In this document: positions 17,227-30,761 of the stretch, one piece after another | Numbering within the stretch: position 1 is the first letter of the stretch | Layout of the letters: the number at the start of each line of letters is the position of its first letter | From: Haladaptatus litoreus | GTDB lineage: Archaea > Halobacteriota > Halobacteria > Halobacteriales > Haladaptataceae | DNA: 64,000 nucleotides | Direction of reading: 5' to 3' | Assembly: GCF_900156425.1 (NCBI RefSeq) | Contig: NZ_FTNO01000001.1 | Span: 1,488,001-1,552,000 of the forward strand | Made by a program: the position numbers and the translations under genes | The notes under the pieces: model-generated | What the model was told of the DNA's origin: nothing | The model's input: the letters and a program-made list of their open reading frames with translations, nothing else | Databases searched by the model: none

Positions 17227-18318
17227 TTAGATGATTCCCATGTCGCTTAGCCGCTCGGGAAGATAGGTTTCGGTCACGAAATCGAGGCCGTGCGAGGCGA
17301 GCGCCTGCTGTTCGGATTTCTTCTCGATTTCGAGCTGAAGCTCTATCTGTTCTTTCCAGTAGTCGGTCTGGTAGCGCGGGTCTTCGAGCTCGCTTTCGAG
17401 CGCGTTTTTGTCCGAATCGCTCAGGGGGTCTGTCGGCAGGTCGTACTCCACGATGTCCGCCGGTTGGACGCCGATGAACTTCGCGTCGGGCGTGGCGAGA
17501 TAGTCGCTCAGATGCGCGCTCTTGATAGAACCGTAGGCGACGGAACCGTAAATCCGGTAACTCCACGGGTCACCGTCAGTGAAGACGGTGACCGGCAGGT
17601 CGAGTTCCTGATGGAGTCGGCGCGTAATTCGCCGGGTTGCTCGTGCTGGCTGTCCTTTCAGGTGGACGATGAGGGCGTTGTGTTCGTCGTCGAAACCGTT
17701 TTCGACCAGTCGGTCGCGCATACCACCGGTTTCCACGCAGAGGATGAAATCGGCGTCGTGATCGAGAAATTCGATGGTGTCCGGATTGTTCGGAATCTGG
17801 TAGCCACCTTCGCCGACGTCCTCTTGACAGTGGATGTCGCGCTCGCCCCGCCGAGTCTGCTCGCGGAGGAAAAGCGGCCCCATGAGAGTTGCTCCCGACT
17901 CCTCCGGGCGCATGTGGAAATCCTCGCGTGTGACGTCCGAGACGATTTCCAAGTCCTCGATGAGTTGGTTCGACTCGTCTTGGTCTGAAAACTGCGCTTC
18001 CTTCGCGTCCCACGATTCGGAGAGGTAGTACAACTCACGAAGGGTCGAAGAGCGGTCTTCTTCCAACTGGTTCGAGAGGAAGTCGATGGTGTACACCGCC
18101 TTCAGCAGTTTCCGCGCCCCGCGAACGCTGTTCGCGCTCCGGGTGCTTTTTCGGTCGCCGTACACCCACACGCGCTCGTCTTCGTCGTACTCGATGTTGC
18201 TCTTCGTCCGCGTCGGGATGGACATCTCCGGAATCTGTCCCCCCGCGAACTGGTCGTAGAACTCCGCGGCGAGGTCGATGAGTTTCCGTTGGGCTTCGGT
18301 GTTGTCGTCTGCGCTCAT
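17227..18318 (-). CDS. top6A: DNA topoisomerase VI subunit A
   Basis: DNA-cleaving subunit of the type IIB topoisomerase, an A2B2 enzyme that relaxes and decatenates DNA; homologue of the meiotic protein Spo11. The winged-helix domain holds the catalytic tyrosine in [12 protein letters not shown] (Tyr97/Tyr98); the Toprim domain has [10 protein letters not shown] and [13 protein letters not shown] followed by [13 protein letters not shown], whose acidic residues bind magnesium. The 363-residue length is typical. ATG 18318 overlaps the top6B stop by four bases, so the subunits are coupled. Confidence 0.95.
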   Translation of the reverse strand: MSADDNTEAQRKLIDLAAEFYDQFAGGQIPEMSIPTRTKSNIEYDEDERVWVYGDRKSTRSANSVRGARKLLKAVYTIDFLSNQLEEDRSSTLRELYYLSESWDAKEAQFSDQDESNQLIEDLEIVSDVTREDFHMRPEESGATLMGPLFLREQTRRGERDIHCQEDVGEGGYQIPNNPDTIEFLDHDADFILCVETGGMRDRLVENGFDDEHNALIVHLKGQPARATRRITRRLHQELDLPVTVFTDGDPWSYRIYGSVAYGSIKSAHLSDYLATPDAKFIGVQPADIVEYDLPTDPLSDSDKNALESELEDPRYQTDYWKEQIELQLEIEKKSEQQALASHGLDFVTETYLPERLSDMGII

Positions 18319-20726
18319 GTGTTGTTGGTCAGTCGTTCGTCTTCGATTCCCTCGACCGTCACCCGGTCGAACGATACGTCTTCCGCGATTCGATACTCCA
18401 ACACGGCTTCCTCTCCGCTCTTAACGGTCGGTTCCCACGTCACGAACCACTCGTCGTCCATCTCGACGGCGGTTGCACCGTCCGAGAGGTTTTCCGGCTT
18501 CGTCGCCACGATTTCAGTCAGTTTCGGCGATTCGTTCGTTCCGGAGTGATTCTCCACGACCAGCGAGACGGCTCCGTCCTCGACTTCTCGTTCGACCAGC
18601 ACGTTGTTCATGATGCGCGCCAGCGAGTCGCCGATGTCCAGTTCGTCGTTGCCAGTTACGTCCGAGAGCTTTTGGGCCATCTCGGGCAGGATGGTCGCGA
18701 TGACGCTTTGTTTCTTCTGGCGCTTTTTGAGCGACTGGCGCTTGTTGAGGTAGGATTTGAGTTCGCGGGCCGCTTCCCGAATCGCCAGTTCGATTTCGTC
18801 CTCGATTGCCGGAACGTTCGCGACCGCGTCCTTCGACTCGCTCGTGAACGGAACGTTGGTCGAAGCGACGTGAACCATGATAACGACTGGGCCGTTCGGG
18901 ACGCCGCGCCCGCCGGGTTGGTCGAGATTGTAGTTCCGCCAGCCGATGGATTTTATCACGTCGGTCGTCGCACACGCCCCGCGCTGGTAAACCAGCGGAA
19001 CGCGGTTTGCGAAGCGGAGCAGTTCTGCCGATCCCTCGGCTTTGAGTTCGCCGCCGTAGGCGATTCCGGCTTCCACGATGAACGGGTCGCCGCCGTGAAC
19101 GTCGGCGTCACGGGTCGCCGCGGCGTAGAAGTCCGCGTCGTACTCCTTGCGCAATCCGGCCTCCACGAGGTTCGCCGTGATGGGCGACAGACAGTTCGTC
19201 GGTGGCGAGATGATGTCCGTCTGCTTCATCGCGTCCAGAAGTTCACTCGCAGTGTCGCGGCTGTCGGCGATTGCGTTCACTTTCGGCGCTTCGTCGGGAA
19301 CCGTCACCATCGAATCCCAAATCGCGTCGAAAACGTTCTCGCGCGCCGTTTCGCCGATGGTCACTTCCTCGCGCTCCTCGGTCATGTCCCCCGCGCGGGC
19401 GACGTATTCGCGGAGTTTCTTCGCGGTTGCGCGGTCGTATCCGTCCTCGCTCTCGAACTTCGCGGCGATTCGCTCGGCGAGCGCGCGAACCGTCTCGTCG
19501 TCCTTCCGGGTGCTCGTCGCCCCGTCCACGAGTTCGTACAGGTCGGTCACGCGGTCGTTCGTGATGGCCTTCCATCCAGCATCGAGTGCGTTTTCCTGTA
19601 CCGTCTCGCCGAAGGAGGTTCCGAACTCTTCTTCGGTTTCCTCGGCGGCGAGTCGGACGATTGCGCGGAGCCGATGGTGCGAGATTCGGTCGGCATCCGA
19701 AACTTTCTCCGCAATCGTCTCGGCAAACGCGGCGGTTGCGTCGGCACCTTTGTTCGCCACTGCGTCCTCGACGGCGATTTTCACGTCGGCTTCTTCGTGG
19801 GCCTGCGGGCCTCGCCACGCGGCCTCGCGTCCGAAGTGGTTGTCGCGGAAGTTCTCGATGACGTTTTCTGCGGTTTTCTTTCCGACGCGGGTGAACTCGG
19901 TTTGGAGGAATCCCGAGACGCTGTGGGAGTCCGTCTGGGCCAACATTTTCAGGAGCGTCCCGAGTTCGACGCCGTGTGGGTGCGGGCGGATTTCCTCGGT
20001 TTCGGCGGGGAGGTCTGCCTCCACGTCGCGTTCGAACTCCATCCACTCGTCGTCTCCCGGTTCCTTGAACCGGATTTCCGCGTGCGGATTGACGACCGCG
20101 GTGTGTTTGATGTAGCGCAGGAGTTGCGAGCGCGCCCGCATGTTCGCCTCCATCTCCAGTTCGATGTGCGTGCCGTGCGTCGGTCGCAGGCTGCTTCTGG
20201 CGAGGTTTTGTTCCTCCTCGTGTCTGATTTCCGGTTCGTTCTGGTCGGTGTCGATGACGAGTTCGAAGTACTGCGCGGAGTCGCTTCCCGGCGTACTGCT
20301 CGTGATTTTCGCGGGCTTCCCGCTGGTCAACTGCGAGTAGAGGACGGCGGCGGAAATCCCGATACCCTGCTGGCCGCGGGACTGTTCGCGCTTGTGAAAG
20401 CGCGACCCGTACAGCAGTTTTCCGAACACTTTTGGAATCTGTTCCTTCGTGATTCCGGGGCCGTTGTCCTCGATAACGAGGCGGTAGTAATCCCCGCTCT
20501 CTTTGATTTCGACCGAGATACTGGGTTTGAACCCAGCCTCTTCGGTCGCGTCGAGTGCGTTGTCAACGGCCTCTTTGACAGCGGTGACTAACCCCCGGGC
20601 ACCGCTGTCGAACCCGAGCATGTGCTTGTTCTTTTCGAAGAACTCGGCAATGGAGATCTGTCGCTGGCTTTCGGCCAACTCTTCGGCGATCCCCTCGTCG
20701 CCGAGCGTAGACTGCATCGAAGGCAT
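18315..20726 (-). CDS. top6B: DNA topoisomerase VI subunit B
   Basis: ATPase subunit of topoisomerase VI. The GHKL ATP site is visible: [18 protein letters not shown] and [15 protein letters not shown], followed by a helix-two-turn-helix domain, the transducer domain and the long haloarchaeal insertions rich in Ala/Glu (about residues 300-500). The 803-residue length matches haloarchaeal homologues, which are longer than those of other archaea. The start MPSMQSTLG is chosen; a second ATG is at 20717. Upstream lies the halorhodopsin gene on the same strand, about 100 bases away. Confidence 0.95.
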   Translation of the reverse strand: MPSMQSTLGDEGIAEELAESQRQISIAEFFEKNKHMLGFDSGARGLVTAVKEAVDNALDATEEAGFKPSISVEIKESGDYYRLVIEDNGPGITKEQIPKVFGKLLYGSRFHKREQSRGQQGIGISAAVLYSQLTSGKPAKITSSTPGSDSAQYFELVIDTDQNEPEIRHEEEQNLARSSLRPTHGTHIELEMEANMRARSQLLRYIKHTAVVNPHAEIRFKEPGDDEWMEFERDVEADLPAETEEIRPHPHGVELGTLLKMLAQTDSHSVSGFLQTEFTRVGKKTAENVIENFRDNHFGREAAWRGPQAHEEADVKIAVEDAVANKGADATAAFAETIAEKVSDADRISHHRLRAIVRLAAEETEEEFGTSFGETVQENALDAGWKAITNDRVTDLYELVDGATSTRKDDETVRALAERIAAKFESEDGYDRATAKKLREYVARAGDMTEEREEVTIGETARENVFDAIWDSMVTVPDEAPKVNAIADSRDTASELLDAMKQTDIISPPTNCLSPITANLVEAGLRKEYDADFYAAATRDADVHGGDPFIVEAGIAYGGELKAEGSAELLRFANRVPLVYQRGACATTDVIKSIGWRNYNLDQPGGRGVPNGPVVIMVHVASTNVPFTSESKDAVANVPAIEDEIELAIREAARELKSYLNKRQSLKKRQKKQSVIATILPEMAQKLSDVTGNDELDIGDSLARIMNNVLVEREVEDGAVSLVVENHSGTNESPKLTEIVATKPENLSDGATAVEMDDEWFVTWEPTVKSGEEAVLEYRIAEDVSFDRVTVEGIEDERLTNNT

Positions 20727-20827
20727 TCTTCGCCAGTATTTATCGGCGGGAACGTTAAAACTGCCCCGATGGCTCGGTGAAAGTGAAAGTGGTCGTTTGA
20801 GAGCGACAGGAACGAGGTATCGTCCCT

Positions 20828-21658
20828 TTAATCGTCTCCGGGAGCGACACTCGGTTCTCTTTCAGCGGTTTCAGTAACGCCCGCGGGTTCGTCAGCGAGG
20901 AATCGGAGGAGCAGAAACGCGAACACGAATTTCGCGCCGATGTCGAGGAGACTGTAGCCCCACGAAGTGAGTGCAAGCCCCGAAACGCCGGTTCCGAGGA
21001 GCGCAATTCCCTCGGTTCCAATCGCCCAGACGATGGGGTATCCTATCCAGAGGACGACAGTGAGATATTTGAGACGATTGAACAGGTTTTGAACGTCTGG
21101 ACTCTTATTGGCAACGTCGCGTGGCCACTCGACGAGGAGGATGTAGAGGACGATGGCGAAGAACGCCGAACTCAACAGGAACCACGTCCAACGGAGCCAA
21201 ATCGCACGAGTCGTCAACGCCGCCGCAAGGCCGGTGAGACACATCGCCACGTCGAAAACGACAACTGTGAACAGTTTTGCTCGATTAGTTCCCGCGAGGA
21301 GTCCCAGCGCTAACAGGATGAGTGGCGTGGAAAACGTCCACGTGAGGTACCGGCCCCACAGTGTCACGCTTTCGCCTCGTCCCGGAATATCCACGACGCC
21401 GACTGTCAACCCCGAAACGAGGCCGAGGTAACTCGCAATCGAGACCGCCGGAATGCCGATAGTTGCCACGAAGATGAGTTTCACTCGGTTGTCCGTAACG
21501 TTCCGACCCATGTACACGAACAAGAGGAGCGAGAACCCCATGACGGCAATCATCGTCCACAACGAGGCCGATAGTAGTGGGTCGGACAGTGTTTGCTCCA
21601 CTGCTGGGTCGAGTGCCATCGGAAGTGCCACCGCTATGGAATCAGTGTTCGGAATCAT
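20828..21658 (-). CDS. hop: Halorhodopsin, light-driven chloride pump
   Basis: A 276-residue microbial rhodopsin with seven membrane helices. Retinal would bind Lys243 in [12 protein letters not shown] (helix G), with the conserved Asp239 four residues before. Helix C reads [16 protein letters not shown]: relative to bacteriorhodopsin, Asp85 is Thr106, Thr89 is Ser110 and Asp96 is Ala117. This TSA motif identifies an inward chloride pump, not a proton pump or sensory rhodopsin. The length also matches halorhodopsins. No transducer gene is adjacent. A TATA-like AAATTATATCT lies about 30 bases upstream. It sits between top6BA and gyrBA, an unusual place. Confidence 0.94.
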   Translation of the reverse strand: MIPNTDSIAVALPMALDPAVEQTLSDPLLSASLWTMIAVMGFSLLLFVYMGRNVTDNRVKLIFVATIGIPAVSIASYLGLVSGLTVGVVDIPGRGESVTLWGRYLTWTFSTPLILLALGLLAGTNRAKLFTVVVFDVAMCLTGLAAALTTRAIWLRWTWFLLSSAFFAIVLYILLVEWPRDVANKSPDVQNLFNRLKYLTVVLWIGYPIVWAIGTEGIALLGTGVSGLALTSWGYSLLDIGAKFVFAFLLLRFLADEPAGVTETAEREPSVAPGDD

Positions 21659-21681
21659 ATGTCAATGGATAAGGGTTGGCC

Positions 21682-21692
21682 AGATATAATTT
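21682..21692 (-). promoter_or_regulatory. TATA-like box of halorhodopsin
   Basis: Reads AAATTATATCT on the minus strand, 24-34 bases before the ATG at 21658, giving a short or absent leader. The rest of the 396-base region between this gene and gyrB has no gene and no clear Bat-binding site that I can name. Confidence 0.55.
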
Positions 21693-21980
21693 AGACGGAA
21701 ACAAGCACGGCGCTACTCGTCGATATTAGCCGATACCGTCGTAATTACAGTATCTGAAGAATCTCAGAACGAGATGGACGTCGTTGATATGTAAGTAGAG
21801 TCGTACTGATTTCCGAAGTGGGTGTCTATCGTCGGCAGTAGATTACCGGCGAGCATCGCAAACAACAGACAGAAACACTGGCTCCGAAACGGGACGTGGC
21901 AATACCGTTCGGTTTCCGTTCGAGTGCAGTGAAACGTAGTCGGTTACGTTCGTCAATCGCTTCGCACCGCTTAGCGGCGC

Positions 21981-22014
21981 TTTATATTTAGTCGCTCACA
22001 CGCGCGCGTGCGTG
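21981..22014 (+). promoter_or_regulatory. gyrB promoter: TATA box plus alternating purine/pyrimidine tract
   Basis: TTTATATTTA at 21981-21990 is a strong archaeal TATA box. Eight bases later, 21997-22014 is 18 bases of perfect pyrimidine-purine alternation (CACACGCGCGCGTGCGTG), the kind of sequence that flips to Z-DNA under negative supercoiling. It covers the expected transcription start (about 22010-22014). Supercoiling control of gyrB through this tract is an inference. Confidence 0.55.
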
Positions 22015-22015
22015 A

Positions 22016-26508
<4,493 letters not shown>

Positions 26509-26544
26509 CGACACTCACCGCGATTTGTACGGACGAGAACGCGA

Positions 26545-26571
26545 GTCGCCTGCCGATTCTCGGCAGACGAC
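26545..26571 (+). terminator. Hairpin terminator after gyrA
   Basis: Twelve-base arms 26545-26556 and 26560-26571 with one mismatch around a three-base loop, followed about ten bases later by CATTTTAT. Likely end of the gyrBA transcript. Confidence 0.5.
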
Positions 26572-26673
26572 TCCGCTGTCATTTTATGGAATCTACACGA
26601 CTGCCGAACGACGCGAATATTCACAGACCGCCAAAATCAGCAGTCTACACAACCGCCAGCGGCCAGCAATTCA

Positions 26674-26796
26674 CCGAAAAATCGGAGATTTTTCGGGCCG
26701 AGGAACCCTCGAAGTCTTGCTGAACGAAGAGAAGCAAGGCACGGAAGACGTTCGGTCTTCCGGTGGAACGAGGACGACGAGCAACGCGAGTCGTCC
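26674..26796. ncRNA. Array of five consecutive perfect hairpins, candidate structured RNA
   Basis: Five perfect stems follow one another: 26674-26683/26687-26696 (10 bp), 26699-26703/26707-26711 (5 bp), 26716-26721/26733-26738 (6 bp), 26742-26749/26755-26762 (8 bp) and 26772-26778/26790-26796 (7 bp). No credible protein-coding frame explains this. It lies in a 353-base convergent gap between gyrA and arginase. The strand cannot be decided. It could be a structured RNA, a REP-like dispersed repeat or a processed 3' end. Confidence 0.4.
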
Positions 26797-26834
26797 GACA
26801 TGATGAGGGGGTGACGAAGTGCTTTTGGTCGAGC

Positions 26835-26854
26835 TTTTTATCTCGCAATAAAAA
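26835..26854. terminator. AT hairpin terminator, both strands
   Basis: TTTTTAT, a six-base loop, ATAAAAA: each strand ends in a run of T. It lies seven bases after the arginase stop and can serve transcripts from both sides. Confidence 0.55.
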
Positions 26855-26861
26855 GGTCGTG

Positions 26862-27782
26862 TTACAGAATGCGTTTCCCTAACGCACTCGCCGCGAGTTC
26901 GGTTGCCAACTCCGCAGTTTCGTTGTGCTCGTCGAGAATCGGGTTCACTTCCACGAGTTCGAGCGAGCGCAGGACGCCCTCGCTTGCATCGCGCTCGGCG
27001 ACAATTTCGAGCGCCGAATGGGCTTCACGATAGCTTGCGCCGCCGCGAACCGGGGTACCCACGCCGGGTGCCTCTTTGGGGTCGAGCCAGTCCAAATCGA
27101 AACTGACGTGGATGCCGTCAACGCCGTCCGTGGCAATGTCGAGGGCCTCTTCCACGATGTCGGTGATACCGTGCTCGTCGATGTCGGACATCGTGTAGGT
27201 CGTCACGTCGCTGTCGCGGATTGCCTCGGTTTCGCTCTCATCGACGCTTCGGAGGCCGACGAGGACCACGTTCTCTTCGGAGAGGCCGGGTGCATTGGCC
27301 CATTCGGTGTCGGCGAAATCCTCGACACCGAGTGCGCCAGCGAGCGGCATTCCGTGAACGTTTCCGCTCGGAGAGGTTTTCGGCGTGTTGAAGTCGCTGT
27401 GGGCGTCGAACCAGATAGCACCGATTTCGGCGTCGCGGGCCGACCCGCGGAGGGAACCCATGGCGATAGAGTGGTCGCCGCCGAGGACGAGCGGGAACGA
27501 ATCGTCGTCGATTGCACCCGCGACTTCGTCCGCGAGGCGAGTACATACGTCGGCGGTTTCGCGGAGGAATTTCGCTTTGCCCTCCGCCGGTTCTTCGGTT
27601 TCTGGGTCGCGCTCTTCCGCGCGCGGAACGGCGAGGTCGCCGGAATCGATGGCGGTCACGTCAGCGCCTGCGAGTTGGTCTGCGAGTCCGGCGTAGCGAA
27701 TCGCGGATGGACCCATGTCCACGCCACGCCGGTTCGCGCCGTAGTCCACAGGTGCGCCGATAATCTGGACGGGTTTCGTCAT
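26862..27782 (-). CDS. rocF: Arginase
   Basis: Ureohydrolase that splits arginine into ornithine and urea using a two-manganese centre. All ligand motifs are present: LVLGGDHSIAMG, IWFDAHSDFNTP with SGNVHGMP, and VSFDLDWLDPKEAPGVG. The 306-residue length fits arginase (the motif SGNVHGMP favours arginase over agmatinase and formiminoglutamase). ATG 27782 gives MTKPVQIIGAPVDYGANRRG, a standard N terminus. It is divergent from the Rrf2-like regulator gene across a 150-base region carrying a palindrome. Confidence 0.92.
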   Translation of the reverse strand: MTKPVQIIGAPVDYGANRRGVDMGPSAIRYAGLADQLAGADVTAIDSGDLAVPRAEERDPETEEPAEGKAKFLRETADVCTRLADEVAGAIDDDSFPLVLGGDHSIAMGSLRGSARDAEIGAIWFDAHSDFNTPKTSPSGNVHGMPLAGALGVEDFADTEWANAPGLSEENVVLVGLRSVDESETEAIRDSDVTTYTMSDIDEHGITDIVEEALDIATDGVDGIHVSFDLDWLDPKEAPGVGTPVRGGASYREAHSALEIVAERDASEGVLRSLELVEVNPILDEHNETAELATELAASALGKRIL

Positions 27783-27862
27783 AGATGAGACGACGTTTCG
27801 AGGGGGTTTCAAAACCCGCCATTTCGTTCGACAGACGGTGCGTTTACAACTGTCCAGACAGA

Positions 27863-27875
27863 GGTACCGTGTACC
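27863..27875. promoter_or_regulatory. Palindrome in the arginase / regulator divergent promoter
   Basis: GGTAC, CGT, GTACC: perfect 5-bp arms. Its place between two divergent genes, one of which encodes a DNA-binding protein, makes it a candidate operator; which protein binds is unknown. Confidence 0.35.
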
Positions 27876-27932
27876 ACGATTCTCCCAGCATATTCGTCGG
27901 GTTTAAGGAAATCTATTACCAAGGTTCATCTA

Positions 27933-28466
27933 ATGTCGAGTATAGAGTTGACGCCGAGTCAGGAGACGATACTGACGGCACTCGTAAACCTCCACAGAGA
28001 AGCCGAAGATGCGGTCAAAGGCGAGGACATCGCCGAAGAAGTAGACCGCAACCCTGGTACGATTCGAAATCAGATGCAGAGCCTCAAAGCCCTCCAGCTT
28101 GTCGAAGGTGTCCCCGGCCCGAAAGGCGGCTACAAACCGACGGCAACCGCCTTCGAAGCGCTCGACATCCAGCAGTTGGACAGCGCCGCCGAGGTGCCGC
28201 TCCGGCAGAACGGCGAAGTAGTCGAAGAGGGTAACGTCGAAGAAATCGACTTGAACAGCGTTCACCACCCTGAACTCTGTCGCGCCGAGATTCACCTCCG
28301 CGGGTCGGTTCGTGATTTCCACGAGGGCGACGAAGTGACGGTCGGGCCGACGCCCCTCTCGAAACTCGTCGTGAAAGGCATCGTCGACGGCAAAGACGAC
28401 ACCCGAAATATCCTCATCCTGAAACTGTCGGGAATGGAAGCGCCCGCCGAACAGCCGAACCACTAA
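27933..28466 (+). CDS. Rrf2/winged-helix family regulator
   Basis: A 177-residue protein with an N-terminal winged helix (LTPSQETILTALVNLHR, then EDIAEEVDRNPGTIRNQMQSL and GPKGGYKPTATAFEAL), followed by a conserved beta-rich C-terminal domain (AEIHLRGSVRDFHEGDEVTVGPTPLSKLVVKG in shortened form) of unknown ligand. Haloarchaeal homologues are usually annotated as Rrf2 family regulators. No cysteine cluster for an iron-sulfur site is visible. A TATA-like GTTTAAGG is about 27 bases before ATG 27933. Divergent from arginase. Confidence 0.75.
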   Translation: MSSIELTPSQETILTALVNLHREAEDAVKGEDIAEEVDRNPGTIRNQMQSLKALQLVEGVPGPKGGYKPTATAFEALDIQQLDSAAEVPLRQNGEVVEEGNVEEIDLNSVHHPELCRAEIHLRGSVRDFHEGDEVTVGPTPLSKLVVKGIVDGKDDTRNILILKLSGMEAPAEQPNH

Positions 28467-28593
28467 CTCCCCGCACGGTTCGGTTTCGAATTTCGACGCT
28501 CGTGCGCCTGCCGCCCGATTTCAAAAGCTATTATCGGAAGACGATCGTAGAAACAACACGGGAATAGCCTCGCAACTGAATGATATCACAGCA

Positions 28594-28854
28594 ATGACGA
28601 CGCAAACCTCCGTCCCACCCGGTGAATCGCCCCCCGAGTGTTCGTACTGTGGCCAACCGTTCAGCCACGAGGAGTACCTCGTCCTCCACCGCGGACTGGA
28701 ACACGGCGACGAACTGGACGACGACGAAGTGAGTGCCTTCCACGAGGCCTACGAGGAAGAAACCGAAGAGATGCGACTGTTCCGTCTCAAGGTGCTCGCA
28801 GTACTCGTATTGCTGTATTTCGGGTTTCTGTTCACGTACTCCATCGTCGCATAA
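28594..28854 (+). CDS. Small C2H2-type zinc-finger protein with membrane anchor
   Basis: Eighty-six residues: a zinc finger (CSYCGQPF followed by HRGLEH), an acidic linker rich in Asp and Glu, and a C-terminal hydrophobic helix (about residues 66-84, LKVLAVLVLLYFGFLFTYS). It resembles a family of small haloarchaeal zinc-finger membrane proteins (DUF7410-like). The function is unknown; a membrane-tethered regulatory or assembly role is possible. ATG 28594 is the clear start. Confidence 0.7.
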   Translation: MTTQTSVPPGESPPECSYCGQPFSHEEYLVLHRGLEHGDELDDDEVSAFHEAYEEETEEMRLFRLKVLAVLVLLYFGFLFTYSIVA

Positions 28855-28898
28855 TCGAATGCGACGTAGCTGAATCGACCGATAGTCGAATCGACTGG

Positions 28899-28926
28899 CG
28901 ACCGACGGCCCGCGGGCCGTCGGTCG
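28899..28926. terminator. 28-bp perfect palindrome
   Basis: Bases 28899-28926 are a perfect palindrome built on CGACCGACGGCCC, 45 bases after the zinc-finger gene stop. GC-rich with no T-run on either side, so it may be an RNA hairpin, a terminator or a protein site. Confidence 0.4.
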
Positions 28927-29012
28927 TAAACTGGTGGCCACCCGCCACAAACGCATTGACCGCCAACTGATTCCCCGATGGGGTTACGGTTATCGCCGCC
29001 GTTTCTGTTGCT

Positions 29013-29489
29013 ATGGCGTCAATTCGTCCTGCCACCGAAGCTGACGCGAAAGCGATTCTCGACCTTCACGTTGCCTCGATTCGAGCGTTCGGTCCCGAAC
29101 GTTATCGTGACGAACAGGTCGAAGCGTGGGCGACGAAACCACTCGGGAGCGCGCCGTATCGCGAATCGGTGCGGAACGAGTTCGAGCACATCGTCGTCGC
29201 GGAGGTAAACGGCCAAATCGCGGGATTTGGCCGTCTCGACTACGGAAACGCGGTCGTCGATGCCGTGTACGTTCATCCCGACTTCGCCCGGGATGGGGTC
29301 GGCTCTGCACTGCTCTCCCATCTCGAATCGAAGGCGGCGGCGAAAACCATCGACTCGCTCTCGCTCCGCGCTTCGCTGAACGCTGTTCCTTTCTACGAAC
29401 AGGCCGGATACGAGCGGGTCGAAACGCTCTCTCACGAGACGACGGGTGGCGTCGAACTCGCCTGTGTCGAGATGACGAAAAATCTGTAA
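29013..29489 (+). CDS. GNAT family N-acetyltransferase
   Basis: A 158-residue acetyltransferase of the GNAT fold: IRPATEADAKAILDLHVASI at the N terminus, DAVYVHPDFARDGVGSALLSHLE containing the acetyl-CoA pyrophosphate loop (RDGVGSAL), and NAVPFYEQAGYE as motif B. The substrate cannot be predicted. It is the first of several plus-strand genes, 77 bases before the UPF0212 gene. Confidence 0.88.
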   Translation: MASIRPATEADAKAILDLHVASIRAFGPERYRDEQVEAWATKPLGSAPYRESVRNEFEHIVVAEVNGQIAGFGRLDYGNAVVDAVYVHPDFARDGVGSALLSHLESKAAAKTIDSLSLRASLNAVPFYEQAGYERVETLSHETTGGVELACVEMTKNL

Positions 29490-29566
29490 CTTCGAAAACC
29501 AGCAGTGACGCCGATTTCGGCCGGGAAACCAAAAGACACGAAACCCTCCGGCGTCTCGGGTGACGT

Positions 29567-29944
29567 ATGAGCAATTATCTCGTTGCGATGGAAGCGGCAT
29601 GGTTGGTACGCGACGTCGGCGATATCGACGACGCAATCGGCGTTGCGGTCAGCGAGGCCGGAAAACGACTGAACCAGAAGAACATGGACTACGTCGAAGT
29701 CGAAGTCGGCGCGACGGGATGTCCGGCCTGCGGCGAACCGTTCGACTCGGCGTTCATCGCGGCCCACACCGCGCTCGTCGGCCTCGTCCTCGAAATGAAA
29801 GTGTTCAACGCCGACAGCGAGGAACACGCCCAGCGAATCGCCAAAAGCGAAATCGGTGGCGCGCTCCGCGACGTCCCGCTTTCGGTGGTCGAAACCATCG
29901 AGTTCGAGGACGAAGACGACATCGACTTCGGTGCCGCCGAATAG
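29567..29944 (+). CDS. UPF0212 / DUF555 family protein
   Basis: A 125-residue protein of the archaeal UPF0212 (DUF555) family: NYLVAMEAAWLVRDVGDIDDA, NYVEVEVG-like strand and the CPACGEPF zinc-ribbon-like pair are characteristic. The function of the family is unknown. The length is normal. It lies 38 bases before the HTH-CBS regulator and could be in one transcript with it. Confidence 0.88.
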   Translation: MSNYLVAMEAAWLVRDVGDIDDAIGVAVSEAGKRLNQKNMDYVEVEVGATGCPACGEPFDSAFIAAHTALVGLVLEMKVFNADSEEHAQRIAKSEIGGALRDVPLSVVETIEFEDEDDIDFGAAE

Positions 29945-29982
29945 TCGAACGATTTATCGCATAACCGGTAGTAATTCCGCGT

Positions 29983-30522
29983 ATGGAACTCCCGACACCC
30001 CAAGACCTCCGGGAACGCAGAACCGACCTCGGCTTGACTCAAAGCGAGTTGGCGAACCGAGCGGGCGTCTCACAGCCGCTCATCGCGCGAATCGAAGGCG
30101 GCGACGTTGACCCTCGACTCTCGACGCTCCGACGAATCGTCAACGCGCTGGAGGAGTCCGAGGGCGACATCGTCCGGGCGGGCGACCTGATGCACGAAGA
30201 CGTGGTTCACGTTGCGCCGACCGACCCGGTCAGCGCGGCGGTGAAGAAGATGCAGGAGGCAGGCTACTCCCAACTCGCGGTCATCAAAGACGGCGTGCCG
30301 GTCGGCTCTATCAGCGAAAGCGACCTCGTTCACGTGGACGAGGAGGCCCGCGACGAAGACGTTCGCGACTTCATGAGCGAAAGTTTCCCGACCGTCTCGA
30401 AATCCGCGACCTTGAACGAACTAAGCAACCTGCTCGACCACTACAAAGCCGTGATGGTGACTCAGGAGGGCGAAACCGTCGGCATCGTCACCGAAGCAGA
30501 TATCACGGCACGACTGTCGTAA
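29983..30522 (+). CDS. HTH-CBS transcriptional regulator
   Basis: A 179-residue protein with an N-terminal XRE-type helix-turn-helix ([32 protein letters not shown]) and two CBS domains ([31 protein letters not shown]), which bind adenosine nucleotides. This architecture is common in archaea and implies an energy- or nucleotide-sensing transcription factor. ATG 29983 is the obvious start. Confidence 0.88.
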   Translation: MELPTPQDLRERRTDLGLTQSELANRAGVSQPLIARIEGGDVDPRLSTLRRIVNALEESEGDIVRAGDLMHEDVVHVAPTDPVSAAVKKMQEAGYSQLAVIKDGVPVGSISESDLVHVDEEARDEDVRDFMSESFPTVSKSATLNELSNLLDHYKAVMVTQEGETVGIVTEADITARLS

Positions 30523-30730
30523 GTCGGGCACTGAAACTCGTCTAGGAGACTGCCGTCTCCCGGACGACCAGTTTCGCTCGGGGTGTTGCGGTTGCGGCCG
30601 TCGGTTTCGCTCGTTTCGTTTTGGTTTTTATGCTGTGTTCGAAAGACTGGAAAAGCGGTCGGTTATCACAACTCTCGGCAGTCGGAGACACGTCAATTGA
30701 TGCTCTTGCCTCGCTAGTCAGTGTCTGAGC

Positions 30731-30753
30731 GTCACCGGCTTTTGGCCGGTGAC
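30731..30753 (+). promoter_or_regulatory. 9-bp hairpin just before the LtrA start
   Basis: GTCACCGGC, five bases, GCCGGTGAC: perfect arms ending eight bases before the ATG at 30762. If transcribed it would mask the ribosome entry region; as DNA it could be an operator at the transcription start. Confidence 0.4.
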
Positions 30754-30761
30754 TCGTCCCA

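Noticed and set aside
18546..20591. 681-residue frame opposite top6B, and similar long frames opposite gyrA, ligA and glpB
   Set aside because: High-GC DNA lacks stops in antisense frames; these proteins are Arg- and Pro-rich or unstructured, and the sense genes are well established.
26645..26848. 67-residue minus-strand frame over the hairpin array
   Set aside because: The frame is explained by the repeated stems; the hairpins constrain the DNA better than any protein pattern does.
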